Below, one piece after another: positions 14,214 through 21,574 of a stretch of 26,500 nucleotides of DNA. Position 1 is the first letter of the stretch. Every line of letters starts with the position of its first letter. Both the position numbers and the translations under genes were made by a program. Source of the DNA: Elusimicrobia bacterium RIFOXYB2_FULL_49_7 (GTDB lineage Bacteria; Fibrobacterota; OXYB2-FULL-49-7). The stretch lies in NCBI GenBank assembly GCA_001800515.1, contig MGVN01000075.1, positions 25,876-52,375 on the forward strand. The letters are read 5' to 3'. The notes under the pieces are model-generated. The model was not told the DNA's origin. It worked only from the letters and a program-made list of their open reading frames with translations, and searched no databases.

Positions 14214-15098
14214 ATGAATAAACTGCTCGTGCTTCCCGTTGTTCTGGTGCTATGCCAAAGTTGCTCCAGAGAGAATGAAAAAGACTTTCTGGGCGCGGCC
14301 AATGTTGAAATGAAGGTGTATCAGGTTTCACCTGCCGTGCAAGGCACACTTCTGGAAGTCAAATGCGAAGAAGGGAGTTCTATTAAACAGGGAGCGTTGT
14401 TGGCTATTCTGGATACGCTTCCTTTTTCCCTTCAGATACGGGAAATAAATGCCAACCTTTCACAGATAAGCCACCAACTGAGTGCCAAGGAGGCGGAAAG
14501 TGCTATCGCCCGGAATGACGCCTCTTCGGCCAAGCGGGAACGGGATCGCATGAAAGGACTGGCCGACAAAGGCGCCGCCCCCCTGCAGCAGGCCGATAAT
14601 CTGGAAAGTCAGGCACTTTCTGCGGAACTTCGTGCCAAGGCAGCTGCCCTGAATCTGCCTGCTTTTCAAGCACAGGTGGAGATGCTTTTGGCGCGCAAAG
14701 CGCAGCTTGAGCTTAATCTTTCCCGTTGTTATGTGAAGTCGCCTTGTAACGGCATTGTCTTGGTGCGCTATCGTCATCATGGAGAAATGGCGCTTCCCTC
14801 GGCCCCCATTTATGAAATCGGCGAGTATGACACAGCACAGATCGATTTTTTTATGCCGGAACCTTTGTTGGCCGGGCTGTCGGTTGGAGGAAAGGTACGG
14901 TTGCGGTTGGATACCCCGGATGGGAAAGGGGATTTTTTGCCGGCGCAGGTGACTTGGATCAGCAACACGGCCGAATTTTCTCCTAAAAACATTCAGACCC
15001 GGGAATCGCGGAATGGGTTGTATTTTAAGGTCAGGGTTAAATGCGCCAATCCGTCAGGTCGATTGAAACGGGGCTTGCCGGTGGAGGTGTGGAGGTAG
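14214..15098 (+). CDS. HlyD/YbhG-like periplasmic adaptor (membrane fusion protein), probable lipoprotein
   Basis: The start at 14214 follows GAGGAA and begins a signal sequence ending VLVLCQSC; Cys18 could be lipidated, though the lipobox is imperfect. Residues about 35-70 and 175-200 form the split lipoyl/biotinyl half-motifs (VSPAVQGTLLEVKCEEGSSI with LAILDT; CYVKSPCNGIVLVRY). They are separated by a coiled-coil hairpin of about 110 residues rich in Ala, Glu and Gln. A beta-barrel follows (AQIDFFMPEPLLAGLSVGGK). The 294-residue length fits YbhG-type adaptors linking an ABC pump to a TolC channel. The stop is 99 bp before the ABC gene, and that gap is filled by REP-like hairpins. Confidence 0.92.
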   Translation: MNKLLVLPVVLVLCQSCSRENEKDFLGAANVEMKVYQVSPAVQGTLLEVKCEEGSSIKQGALLAILDTLPFSLQIREINANLSQISHQLSAKEAESAIARNDASSAKRERDRMKGLADKGAAPLQQADNLESQALSAELRAKAAALNLPAFQAQVEMLLARKAQLELNLSRCYVKSPCNGIVLVRYRHHGEMALPSAPIYEIGEYDTAQIDFFMPEPLLAGLSVGGKVRLRLDTPDGKGDFLPAQVTWISNTAEFSPKNIQTRESRNGLYFKVRVKCANPSGRLKRGLPVEVWR

Positions 15099-15103
15099 GG
15101 GAC

Positions 15104-15190
15104 GGTTGCTTCGACATCCCTGGACAGAGTTCTGAAGAGGTGCTCAGCGACCGATTTGATGCCGGGCACTGAGTTTGTCGAAGTGGCCGG
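15104..15190. repeat. Second REP-like hairpin pair, diverged, between adaptor and ABC genes
   Basis: The left hairpin is at 15104-15152: GGTTGCT pairs with AGCGACC. Its loop starts TCGACA and ends GCTC, but with about 25 extra bases inside. The right hairpin is at 15162-15190: CCGGGCACT pairs with AGTGGCCGG with one mismatch around the loop GAGTTTGTCGA. The units are in the same relative orientation as those at 12116-12225. Stems differ in sequence but keep pairing, while the loop core is kept. The right hairpin ends 7 bases before the ABC start codon, where a ribosome site should be. Confidence 0.7.
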
Positions 15191-15197
15191 TAAAAAT

Positions 15198-16127
15198 ATG
15201 AAATACGCTATTTTTGCGAAAGGTTTAATCAAGCGCTTCGGTACTGTCACGGCCTTGTCAGGTGCAGATTTGAAGGTTCCAACAGGTTCTCTTTACGGCC
15301 TGATTGGCGCAGACGGTACGGGCAAAACCACTTTGATGCGCTGCTTGGCCACGCTGATTGATGCCGATAGCGGAGAGGCTGCCGTATTGGGTTGGGATGT
15401 CAAGAAAGAAACGGCGAGTATTCGACGCCGCATCGGCTACATGCCGCAACGATTTTCTTTGTATGAGGATTTGAGCGTAGAGGAAAACCTCCTTTTTTTT
15501 GCGGATGTTTTTAATGTGACGGGTGAGGAAAGGGAAAAACGATTGGCGCGGCTTCTCGCTTTTTCAAGACTGGCTCCATTCAAGGGACGTCGGGCCGGTG
15601 CCCTTTCCGGCGGCATGAAACAGAAGCTGGCCCTTTCTTGCGCGCTTATTCATACCCCGGAACTTCTCATTCTGGATGAGCCGACAACAGGCGTGGACCC
15701 GGTTTCTCGTCTGGAATTCTGGAATATCCTCCATGAATTAAAAGGGGAGGGGGTTTCTATCCTGGTTTCCACGCCCTACATGGAAGAGGCTGATTATTGT
15801 GATGATGTTACCCTTTTTCACAACGGTCAAGTCTTATTATCCGGTAAGCCGGACCATTTATGCAGCTCTTACCCTCATTTTCTGTATCGGCTGGAATGGG
15901 CGTCAGGCGCTGACATGAGGGTCTTGCCAAACCAGTGGCCGCTTGACATTCGTTTACTTTATCCGGCAAAAGGCGGGGTTCATTGCGTATCGAAACTTCC
16001 CGAAGCTCAAAAAGAAAAGCTCCTTGCCCTGATTCAAGAAAAGGTTCCCCAGTTGGCGGCCATTGAACCGGTTCCTGCCACCATGGAAGATCTTTTCTTT
16101 CTCCACCTTGCAGAGGTGCGTTCATGA
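15198..16127 (+). CDS. ABC transporter ATPase, equivalent to the N-terminal half of YbhF
   Basis: ATG 15198 is chosen because the ABC fold begins at once (FAKGLIKRFGTVTALSGADL). Codons further up at 15156-15185 lie inside the REP-like hairpin. No clear Shine-Dalgarno is seen. Motifs in the 309 residues: Walker A GADGTGKTT (37-45), Q-loop YMPQRFSLYEDLS, signature ALSGGMKQKLA, Walker B LLILDEPTTGVDP. The switch position has Pro (STPYMEEAD) where His is usual. Walker A with Asp and the STPYM switch match, as I recall it, the first half of E. coli YbhF, suggesting a non-catalytic or asymmetric site. The unusual extended C-terminus (about 220-309) fits the linker region of YbhF. It overlaps the next ABC gene by 4 nt. 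Confidence 0.92.
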   Translation: MKYAIFAKGLIKRFGTVTALSGADLKVPTGSLYGLIGADGTGKTTLMRCLATLIDADSGEAAVLGWDVKKETASIRRRIGYMPQRFSLYEDLSVEENLLFFADVFNVTGEEREKRLARLLAFSRLAPFKGRRAGALSGGMKQKLALSCALIHTPELLILDEPTTGVDPVSRLEFWNILHELKGEGVSILVSTPYMEEADYCDDVTLFHNGQVLLSGKPDHLCSSYPHFLYRLEWASGADMRVLPNQWPLDIRLLYPAKGGVHCVSKLPEAQKEKLLALIQEKVPQLAAIEPVPATMEDLFFLHLAEVRS

Positions 16128-16876
16128 GCCACTTACCCCACTATACCATTGAGACGTGCGATCTAAGCAAACGGTTCGGCCGTCAAATGGCCGTGAATCG
16201 GATATCTATTGCTGTTGAAAAAGGGGAGATATTCGGTTTTTTGGGGGCAAATGGGGCGGGTAAAACAACGGCAATTCGCATGTTGTGCGGTTTGTTGGCT
16301 CCAACCGGGGGAACGGGTCAGGTGGCCGGATTTGACATCCTGCGTGAGACCGACAGAATCCGGGAGCGCATCGGCTATATGTCGCAGAAATTCAGTTTAT
16401 ACACGGATCTGACGGTCCGAAACAATATGCTCTTTTTTGGTGCACTGTACGGTCTTTCGGGCCGGGTATTAGCAACCCGCATGGACAGTATGATTGTCTT
16501 TCTCAAAATGGAAAAACTGTTGGATCGGGTCACCGGCGATCTCCCCTGGGGTGTGCAGCAACGGCTTTCTTTGGCGTGCGCCAATCTTCACGAACCGGAG
16601 ATTCTTTTTTTAGATGAGCCGACCGGTTCCGTTGATCCCCTAAGCCGCCGCGATTTCTGGGACCTCATTCTGACCCTATCCGGCCGTGGCACCACGGTTT
16701 TTGTTACCACTCACCACATGGATGAAGCCGAGTATTGCCGCCGTATTTCGATTATGGTGGAGGGTCGTGTGGCAGCCATGGACACCCCGGTTGCATTAAA
16801 AAAGCAGCTTGAATGCAAGAACTTGCAGGATGTCTTTATTAAACTGGTGAAAACCGCTTCCCCGGTGAACCCATGA
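16124..16876 (+). CDS. ABC transporter ATPase, equivalent to the C-terminal half of YbhF
   Basis: The 250 residues carry Walker A GANGAGKTT (41-49), Q-loop GYMSQKFSLYTDLTV, a degenerate signature DLPWGVQQRLSLA in place of LSGGQ, Walker B ILFLDEPTGSVDP, and an intact switch His in TTHHMDEAEYC. The degenerate signature resembles that of the second half of YbhF (LPxGxxQRLALAC), so it is probably a family trait and not decay. Together with the upstream ATPase it would form an asymmetric NBD pair energising the two permeases. The start overlaps the previous stop (ATGA at 16124-16127), and the stop overlaps the next start in the same way, so translation is coupled. Confidence 0.93.
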   Translation: MSHLPHYTIETCDLSKRFGRQMAVNRISIAVEKGEIFGFLGANGAGKTTAIRMLCGLLAPTGGTGQVAGFDILRETDRIRERIGYMSQKFSLYTDLTVRNNMLFFGALYGLSGRVLATRMDSMIVFLKMEKLLDRVTGDLPWGVQQRLSLACANLHEPEILFLDEPTGSVDPLSRRDFWDLILTLSGRGTTVFVTTHHMDEAEYCRRISIMVEGRVAAMDTPVALKKQLECKNLQDVFIKLVKTASPVNP

Positions 16877-18015
16877 AACCATCTCTTCTCCGGATACCCG
16901 GGAACGAAGTGCTGGGTCCTACCCTGGCTGTGATGCGCAAGGAGATGCGTCATATTGTGCGGGACGTGCAGACTCTTTTTATTGTCATTGCACTGCCGAT
17001 TATCCTGATGTTCCTTTATGGTTATGCCCTTACGTTGGATGTGCAGAATCTGGATGTCCTGGTGGAAGATCCTGCTTCTTCGCCGGAAAGCAGAGACTTG
17101 ATTAACCGCATAGAAGCCAGTGCTCTCTTTCATGTCAAGGGAGTGGTTCCCGCGGTCACGGACTTGAATGATGTGTTGATTCGACATCAAGTTAAGGCGC
17201 TTTTCCGTTTTCCGCCTGATTTAGCGCGGGAACTTCTGGGAAACGGCCGTCCCGGCTGCGTGCAAGTGGTCATTGACGGCAGTGATCCTAATGTGGGAAC
17301 CTTGATTCGTAACAGTGCGGAACCCCTGATTCGAGGGGCGGTCTTGAAGATGTTGCATATTGAAGAACCGACATTATTGACTCTTTGTCCTCGCGTGCTT
17401 TATAACCCGGACCAGAAAAGCTCCCTCTTTTTTGTTCCCGGCCTTATGGCCATGATTCTGGTGCTTATTTCCACGCTACTCACTTCGCTCACTATCACGC
17501 GGGAAAAGGAACGGGGGACCCTGGAACAGCTTCTGGTGTCGCCGCTTCATCCGGTAGAAATCATTATCGGCAAGCTGGCCCCGTATGTGGTGCTCGCCGC
17601 CGTGGATGGTTTCATTATTCTGGCGGTGGGGTATTGGGCGTTTGGCGTGCGGATTGCCGGCAGCCTGCTTTTACTGGCCAATGCCAGCCTGCTCTACATC
17701 CTGACCGCTCTGTCTTTGGGCCTGTTATTCAGTACGGTGGCCAAATCCCAACAGCAGGCCATGTTTATGGCGCTGCCCGTGACCCTCATGCCCACCATGC
17801 TTTTATCCGGTTTTATCTTTCCTATCAGCAGTATGCCGTGGGTGCTTCAATGGGTTGCCCATGCCATTCCGGCCACCTATTATCTCCGCATCATTCGCGG
17901 GATTATGTTGAAAGGCATCGGGATGGGTGCTCTTTGGAGCGAAGTCGTGGTCTTGTCCGGGATGATTGTTCTCTTGATTGCAATCTCTGTGAAGAAATTC
18001 AAGGTCAAACTATGA
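16873..18015 (+). CDS. ABC-2 type permease (YbhS-like)
   Basis: This 380-residue inner-membrane protein has the ABC2_membrane_3 layout. There is one N-terminal membrane span (TLFIVIALPIILMFLYGYAL), a large extracytoplasmic domain of about 140 residues, then five spans beginning at SLFFVPGLMAMILVLISTLL. The conserved cytoplasmic motif TITREKERGTLEQLLVSPLH precedes the second of these, and GFIFPISSMPWVLQWVAHAIPATYYLRIIRG follows near the end. It pairs with the next gene as a heterodimeric channel driven by the two ATPases. Reported substrates of YbhFSR-type pumps include cationic drugs and cations; the substrate here is unknown. Four-nt overlaps exist at both ends. Confidence 0.93.
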   Translation: MKPSLLRIPGNEVLGPTLAVMRKEMRHIVRDVQTLFIVIALPIILMFLYGYALTLDVQNLDVLVEDPASSPESRDLINRIEASALFHVKGVVPAVTDLNDVLIRHQVKALFRFPPDLARELLGNGRPGCVQVVIDGSDPNVGTLIRNSAEPLIRGAVLKMLHIEEPTLLTLCPRVLYNPDQKSSLFFVPGLMAMILVLISTLLTSLTITREKERGTLEQLLVSPLHPVEIIIGKLAPYVVLAAVDGFIILAVGYWAFGVRIAGSLLLLANASLLYILTALSLGLLFSTVAKSQQQAMFMALPVTLMPTMLLSGFIFPISSMPWVLQWVAHAIPATYYLRIIRGIMLKGIGMGALWSEVVVLSGMIVLLIAISVKKFKVKL

Positions 18016-19139
18016 ACCGCTTTTTAGCCATTGTTAAGAAGGAATTTCTCCAGTTAAGAGCGGATCCGGTCATGATCCGTTTAATGATAGGACCTGCCAT
18101 TATTCAACTTTTCATCATTGGTTATGCGCTGACCGTGGAGGTCAAGGAGGTGACACTGGGCATTGTGGACCGCAGCCGGAGTCCGGAAAGTAGTTCACTG
18201 TTGACCACGTTGACGCGCCATCCGCTTTTTATTTTTAAAGGAAATTACGCAGACGAGGCCGGACTGCGTGAAGCTTTGGATCAGGGCGATATCCGTATCG
18301 GTCTTATTCTGAGTCCGGATTTTGCAAGTCAACTGCATTCGCCGGAGGGTGCGGAGTTAGGGCTTTTGATGGATGGAACGGATGCTAATTTCAATGCCGT
18401 CGCAGCCGGATATATTAATGCCATTTTTTCCGGATGGACGTTGGGGGAACTGAGAACCCGACTGGCACGGGATGGAATTGATATGGATCGGATGTTGCGC
18501 ATTCAGGTGACGGATGATGTGCGCTTTAATCCGCGTCTATTGTCCACGTGGTATATGATTCCTGCTCTGGTGGTCTTGCTTATTACCATGGTTACATCGC
18601 TTCTGACCGCCTTTGCCATTGTCAAGGAGAAGGAACGGGGCACCTTTGAGCAGTTGGTGGTTACCCCGGTCAGACCGGTCCATCTTATTTTCGGAAAGTG
18701 CGTGCCCGGGATTGTGGTAGGGCTTTTGGAAATCGGTTTTTTCTTCACCGTGGCGCTTTTATGGTTTCGCATTCCTTTTCGGGGGAGTTTTGCGGCCTTT
18801 CTCTTTTTCTCGGTGCTCTATATGGTATCTTCTCTGTCCATCGGTATTCTGATTTCCACGGTGGCTAAAAGTCTCCAGCAGGTCCTGTTTATGGTCTTTT
18901 TTATCCTTATCTTTTTTATTCTTCTTTCCGGTTTTTTTATTCCCCTTGAAAATTTGCCTCATTGGGTGCGGTCACTGACCCTGTTAAACCCGGTCCGTTT
19001 TTATATGTCAGCCGTCCGGCAGATTTTTTTGAAAGGGGCCACGCTTTCCCAGCTGCATGACGAGGCCTTGATGCTGCTCTTAATCGGAGCAACGGTTTTT
19101 TCGGTGTCCTTTGTGAAATTCAGCCGTAAAGCGGGGTGA
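18012..19139 (+). CDS. ABC-2 type permease (YbhR-like)
   Basis: The ATG at 18012 overlaps the preceding stop (ATGA), and the protein begins with the amphipathic helix typical of these permeases (FLAIVKKEFLQLRADPVM). The 375-residue layout repeats that of its neighbour. It has a first span (IIQLFIIGYALTV), an extracytoplasmic domain (VDRSRSPESSSLLTTLTRH...), and five C-terminal spans. It also has the motif AIVKEKERGTFEQLVVTPVR and ends with FFIPLENLPHWVRSLTLLNPVRFYMSAVRQIF. It is the last gene of the efflux operon; a 72-bp gap without a clear terminator separates it from the GAF-protein gene. Confidence 0.93.
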   Translation: MNRFLAIVKKEFLQLRADPVMIRLMIGPAIIQLFIIGYALTVEVKEVTLGIVDRSRSPESSSLLTTLTRHPLFIFKGNYADEAGLREALDQGDIRIGLILSPDFASQLHSPEGAELGLLMDGTDANFNAVAAGYINAIFSGWTLGELRTRLARDGIDMDRMLRIQVTDDVRFNPRLLSTWYMIPALVVLLITMVTSLLTAFAIVKEKERGTFEQLVVTPVRPVHLIFGKCVPGIVVGLLEIGFFFTVALLWFRIPFRGSFAAFLFFSVLYMVSSLSIGILISTVAKSLQQVLFMVFFILIFFILLSGFFIPLENLPHWVRSLTLLNPVRFYMSAVRQIFLKGATLSQLHDEALMLLLIGATVFSVSFVKFSRKAG

Positions 19140-19211
19140 TGGGTTTAAGATAATCCCACCTTCCGCCACCCTTGAGAAAATTGCTTGTGATATTTTAGTT
19201 TACCGTCAAGC

Positions 19212-21068
19212 ATGAATTTTCGTCTTCTCTTTTTGCCCCTTTGCTGTCTGCTTTTGGCCGGTGCAGCGGGTCATTTTTTCATCGAAAAGGGTGTCCGTTC
19301 CGTTCTTTTATCTGAACGGGAAAACCATATTTTGGACAAGCTGGCGCCCTTTCGGGACTTGGTCAAAGAGTCCGGCGGCGTGCATCCGGAAAGCCTTCTG
19401 GTCAGAGGGGAATTCAGCGGTCTGAACACGTTAGGTCTCAAGCGGGTGACGGTATTGGATAGGAAGGGCCGTGTTCTATCCTGCACGGACGAAGGATATG
19501 AAAACGGTGTCGATCCGGACGAGACCACTCTGGAAAAACTGAAAAAACAGAGCGCCGGTTTTTTTTCCGAAGAAAAAGGACGTTTCCATTATCGCGTTTA
19601 TTTTCTGCCCGTCCTGTCGTCCGGTGGGGTCAAATTTCTTTTTTCCATCTCGGACCTGGACGATGTCCTATCTTTATTACGACTCCAACTGATCATTGTG
19701 TTGTTCCTGTTATCCGGGCTGACCGTGCTTTTTCTGCTGCTGCCCCTTTTGCGCAAAATGTCCCTTATTCAAGCCCTGTTGCGCGGTTTTTCTTTTATCT
19801 CTTCGGGCAACTACCGATTTGAACTGACTGCACGGCGTGCGGCGCCTGTGCTCGAGCGGTTCAATGAGATGGTCGGAACACTTAAAAAACGGGAGGAGCA
19901 GCGGGGCCAACTCATTGAAAAGCTCAAAAGCGTGGGCGGCTCCGGCAATTTCACGGATTTGTTCAATCGAATCCTTGATACCGTTCGAATCGATCTGGGT
20001 GCCGAACAAATCATGATCATGGTGGTTCGCGACGATTTGCTCCAGGTAACTGCCTGTCGCGGTTTTGATGAACGGGTCGTATTCAAAGAAGAGACCTATC
20101 CCGCGTCCGAGGATGTTTTTGCGGAAGTCACGGATTATGGTAAACCCATTCTTCTGAATGATGCCAAGGAAATCCGGAGGAATGCCCGTTATGCCTCACT
20201 GGTCGCGGTCAGCGGACCGGTCGCCCTTTTTCCGATTACGCAAGGCAATGAAATCTACGGCATCATCCATGCCGGCAAAGGGCGCGGTCAGTCCCCTTTT
20301 TCCAGCGGGGAAATCGAAACCGGGGAGGCCATTGCGTGCGGGGCGGCAGTGGCGATGACGCACTTGGGTGAAGAAGGCCGGACAATGGCTGCCCCGGAAA
20401 AAAGCGTTCCTACGCCCGAAGCCTCTATCTTTTCCCTATCTCCGCTTCCGTCCATTTCGGTCCAAGGATGCATCACTGCGCCTGCCTCGTTTCAGGTCCT
20501 TTCTTTTGCCCGTCGTAAAGAGGATTGCATTACGCTGCTTTTTGTGCAGGGTACCGCCCTTTCCGATAACTGGGCCGCTGGATTACTACGCGGCATGGAG
20601 CATCTGGCGGACAAACTGCGCCATCGTATCACGAACCTGACTTATTTCGCCCTATCGGTCTTAAACAAGATGCCCGACTCGCCTCTGAAGGAAAAATACG
20701 AAGAGAAATTCAAAAGCAACCCTCTTTCGTATGATGAAATATGTGAAAACGCGGAATCGCTGCTTCTCAAGGAGAAAAAGGCTTTGGGTCTGGAAACCCT
20801 TCTCCTGGATGTCAAAAAAGGGTATTGTGAAAGCCGATTCAACCGGTTGAGCGGTTTTCTCCAGCATGAAGACGGTTCTTTCCTGCCCTTGACCGGTCGT
20901 CTTCCTTTCCGGCCCGGAGATTTGCTTCTGGTGGCGGAAAAACATTTTTGGGACACACCCCGTTTTTCCGGCCTGAACCGTGGGGAGGAAAGCACGGTTA
21001 TTTTGAAAAAACTGGCCGATTCCGGTGCCCCGACGTCATCGCTTCTTTCGGTCATCCGGTGGAACTAA
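19212..21068 (+). CDS. Membrane GAF protein with degenerate SpoIIE/PP2C-like C-terminus
   Basis: The 618 residues start with a membrane span (3-20) and an extracytoplasmic sensor-like domain (about 23-155; a PAS/Cache-like strand VTVLDRKGRVLSC). A second span follows (157-180), then a HAMP-like linker (181-235) and a GAF domain (about 245-385: LGAEQIMIMVVRDDLLQVTA, ALFPITQGNEIYGIIHAG). Residues about 415-618 have the secondary-structure order of a SpoIIE-type phosphatase. There is a membrane-anchor-style LLFVQGTALSDNWAAGLLRG, a long helical part, then FRPGDLLLVAEKHFWDT in place of the usual PGDxLLLYTDGxxE. The Asp residues that bind metal are not seen, so it is probably non-catalytic. No Shine-Dalgarno is evident. 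It may form part of the efflux transcript. Confidence 0.75.
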   Translation: MNFRLLFLPLCCLLLAGAAGHFFIEKGVRSVLLSERENHILDKLAPFRDLVKESGGVHPESLLVRGEFSGLNTLGLKRVTVLDRKGRVLSCTDEGYENGVDPDETTLEKLKKQSAGFFSEEKGRFHYRVYFLPVLSSGGVKFLFSISDLDDVLSLLRLQLIIVLFLLSGLTVLFLLLPLLRKMSLIQALLRGFSFISSGNYRFELTARRAAPVLERFNEMVGTLKKREEQRGQLIEKLKSVGGSGNFTDLFNRILDTVRIDLGAEQIMIMVVRDDLLQVTACRGFDERVVFKEETYPASEDVFAEVTDYGKPILLNDAKEIRRNARYASLVAVSGPVALFPITQGNEIYGIIHAGKGRGQSPFSSGEIETGEAIACGAAVAMTHLGEEGRTMAAPEKSVPTPEASIFSLSPLPSISVQGCITAPASFQVLSFARRKEDCITLLFVQGTALSDNWAAGLLRGMEHLADKLRHRITNLTYFALSVLNKMPDSPLKEKYEEKFKSNPLSYDEICENAESLLLKEKKALGLETLLLDVKKGYCESRFNRLSGFLQHEDGSFLPLTGRLPFRPGDLLLVAEKHFWDTPRFSGLNRGEESTVILKKLADSGAPTSSLLSVIRWN

Positions 21069-21109
21069 GCTTTTTATGTTTTTAACCGGATACCACGGAG
21101 TTCAGTTAA

Positions 21110-21476
21110 ATGAAAGCTAAATATTTATTAGTATTGATCGTGATGATTTCTGTCCTTGCAAAAGGAAATGAAGGAGGGAAAACGTCAGAAACCCCAAGCT
21201 AAAAGTAATCCTGTCACTTGGGGGATGGGGAGGCTGCGAACCTTGTTCCGGAACATTTTCAACTGTCAAAGGAAGAGAGGATTTTGTACGGTCCACAAAA
21301 GAGTTGCTTAAAAAATATAAAGCAGACGGTTCAGGAGCTTCGCAAAACACTCTATTGCGCATGCGGCTTATCGATATAGTCCATCCCAAAAGATTTTTGC
21401 TGCCTACGACGACAAGCGGTCTATTGCCTTGAAGGCACATTGCCTATGGGATGAAAACCTTTTCTATTTTATAGCA
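21110..21476 (+). pseudogene. Wrecked GH18 chitinase gene
   Basis: Three pieces in different frames add up to a family 18 chitinase with its centre missing. First, an ATG at 21110 opens a signal peptide (KAKYLLVLIVMISVLAKG) that soon stops. Second, frame 21181-21330 reads NPKLKVILSLGGWGGCEPCS followed by GREDFVRSTKELLKKYKADG. This is the SxGG strand and the helix leading into the catalytic DGxDxDWE motif, and homology stops exactly after the DG. Third, frame 21330-21452 reads YSPSQKIFAAYDDKRSIALK, the usual last beta/alpha unit before the barrel closes. The catalytic Glu and roughly 200 or more residues are deleted. The rest of the 21069-21574 gap holds no gene that I can see. Confidence 0.8.
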
Positions 21477-21574
21477 ATTTTATTTCAGAACTCCCAACTT
21501 TGGGACGGCGTGGCAACCTGCCAGTTATTTTGCTGCTTTAAACCCGCGGTGGGATATTTTATATTCTTCCCGTT

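Noticed and set aside
15156..15197. Earlier TTG/ATG starts for the first ABC ATPase
   Set aside because: These codons fall inside the REP-like hairpin, and the added residues are not part of any ABC fold; ATG 15198 is preferred.
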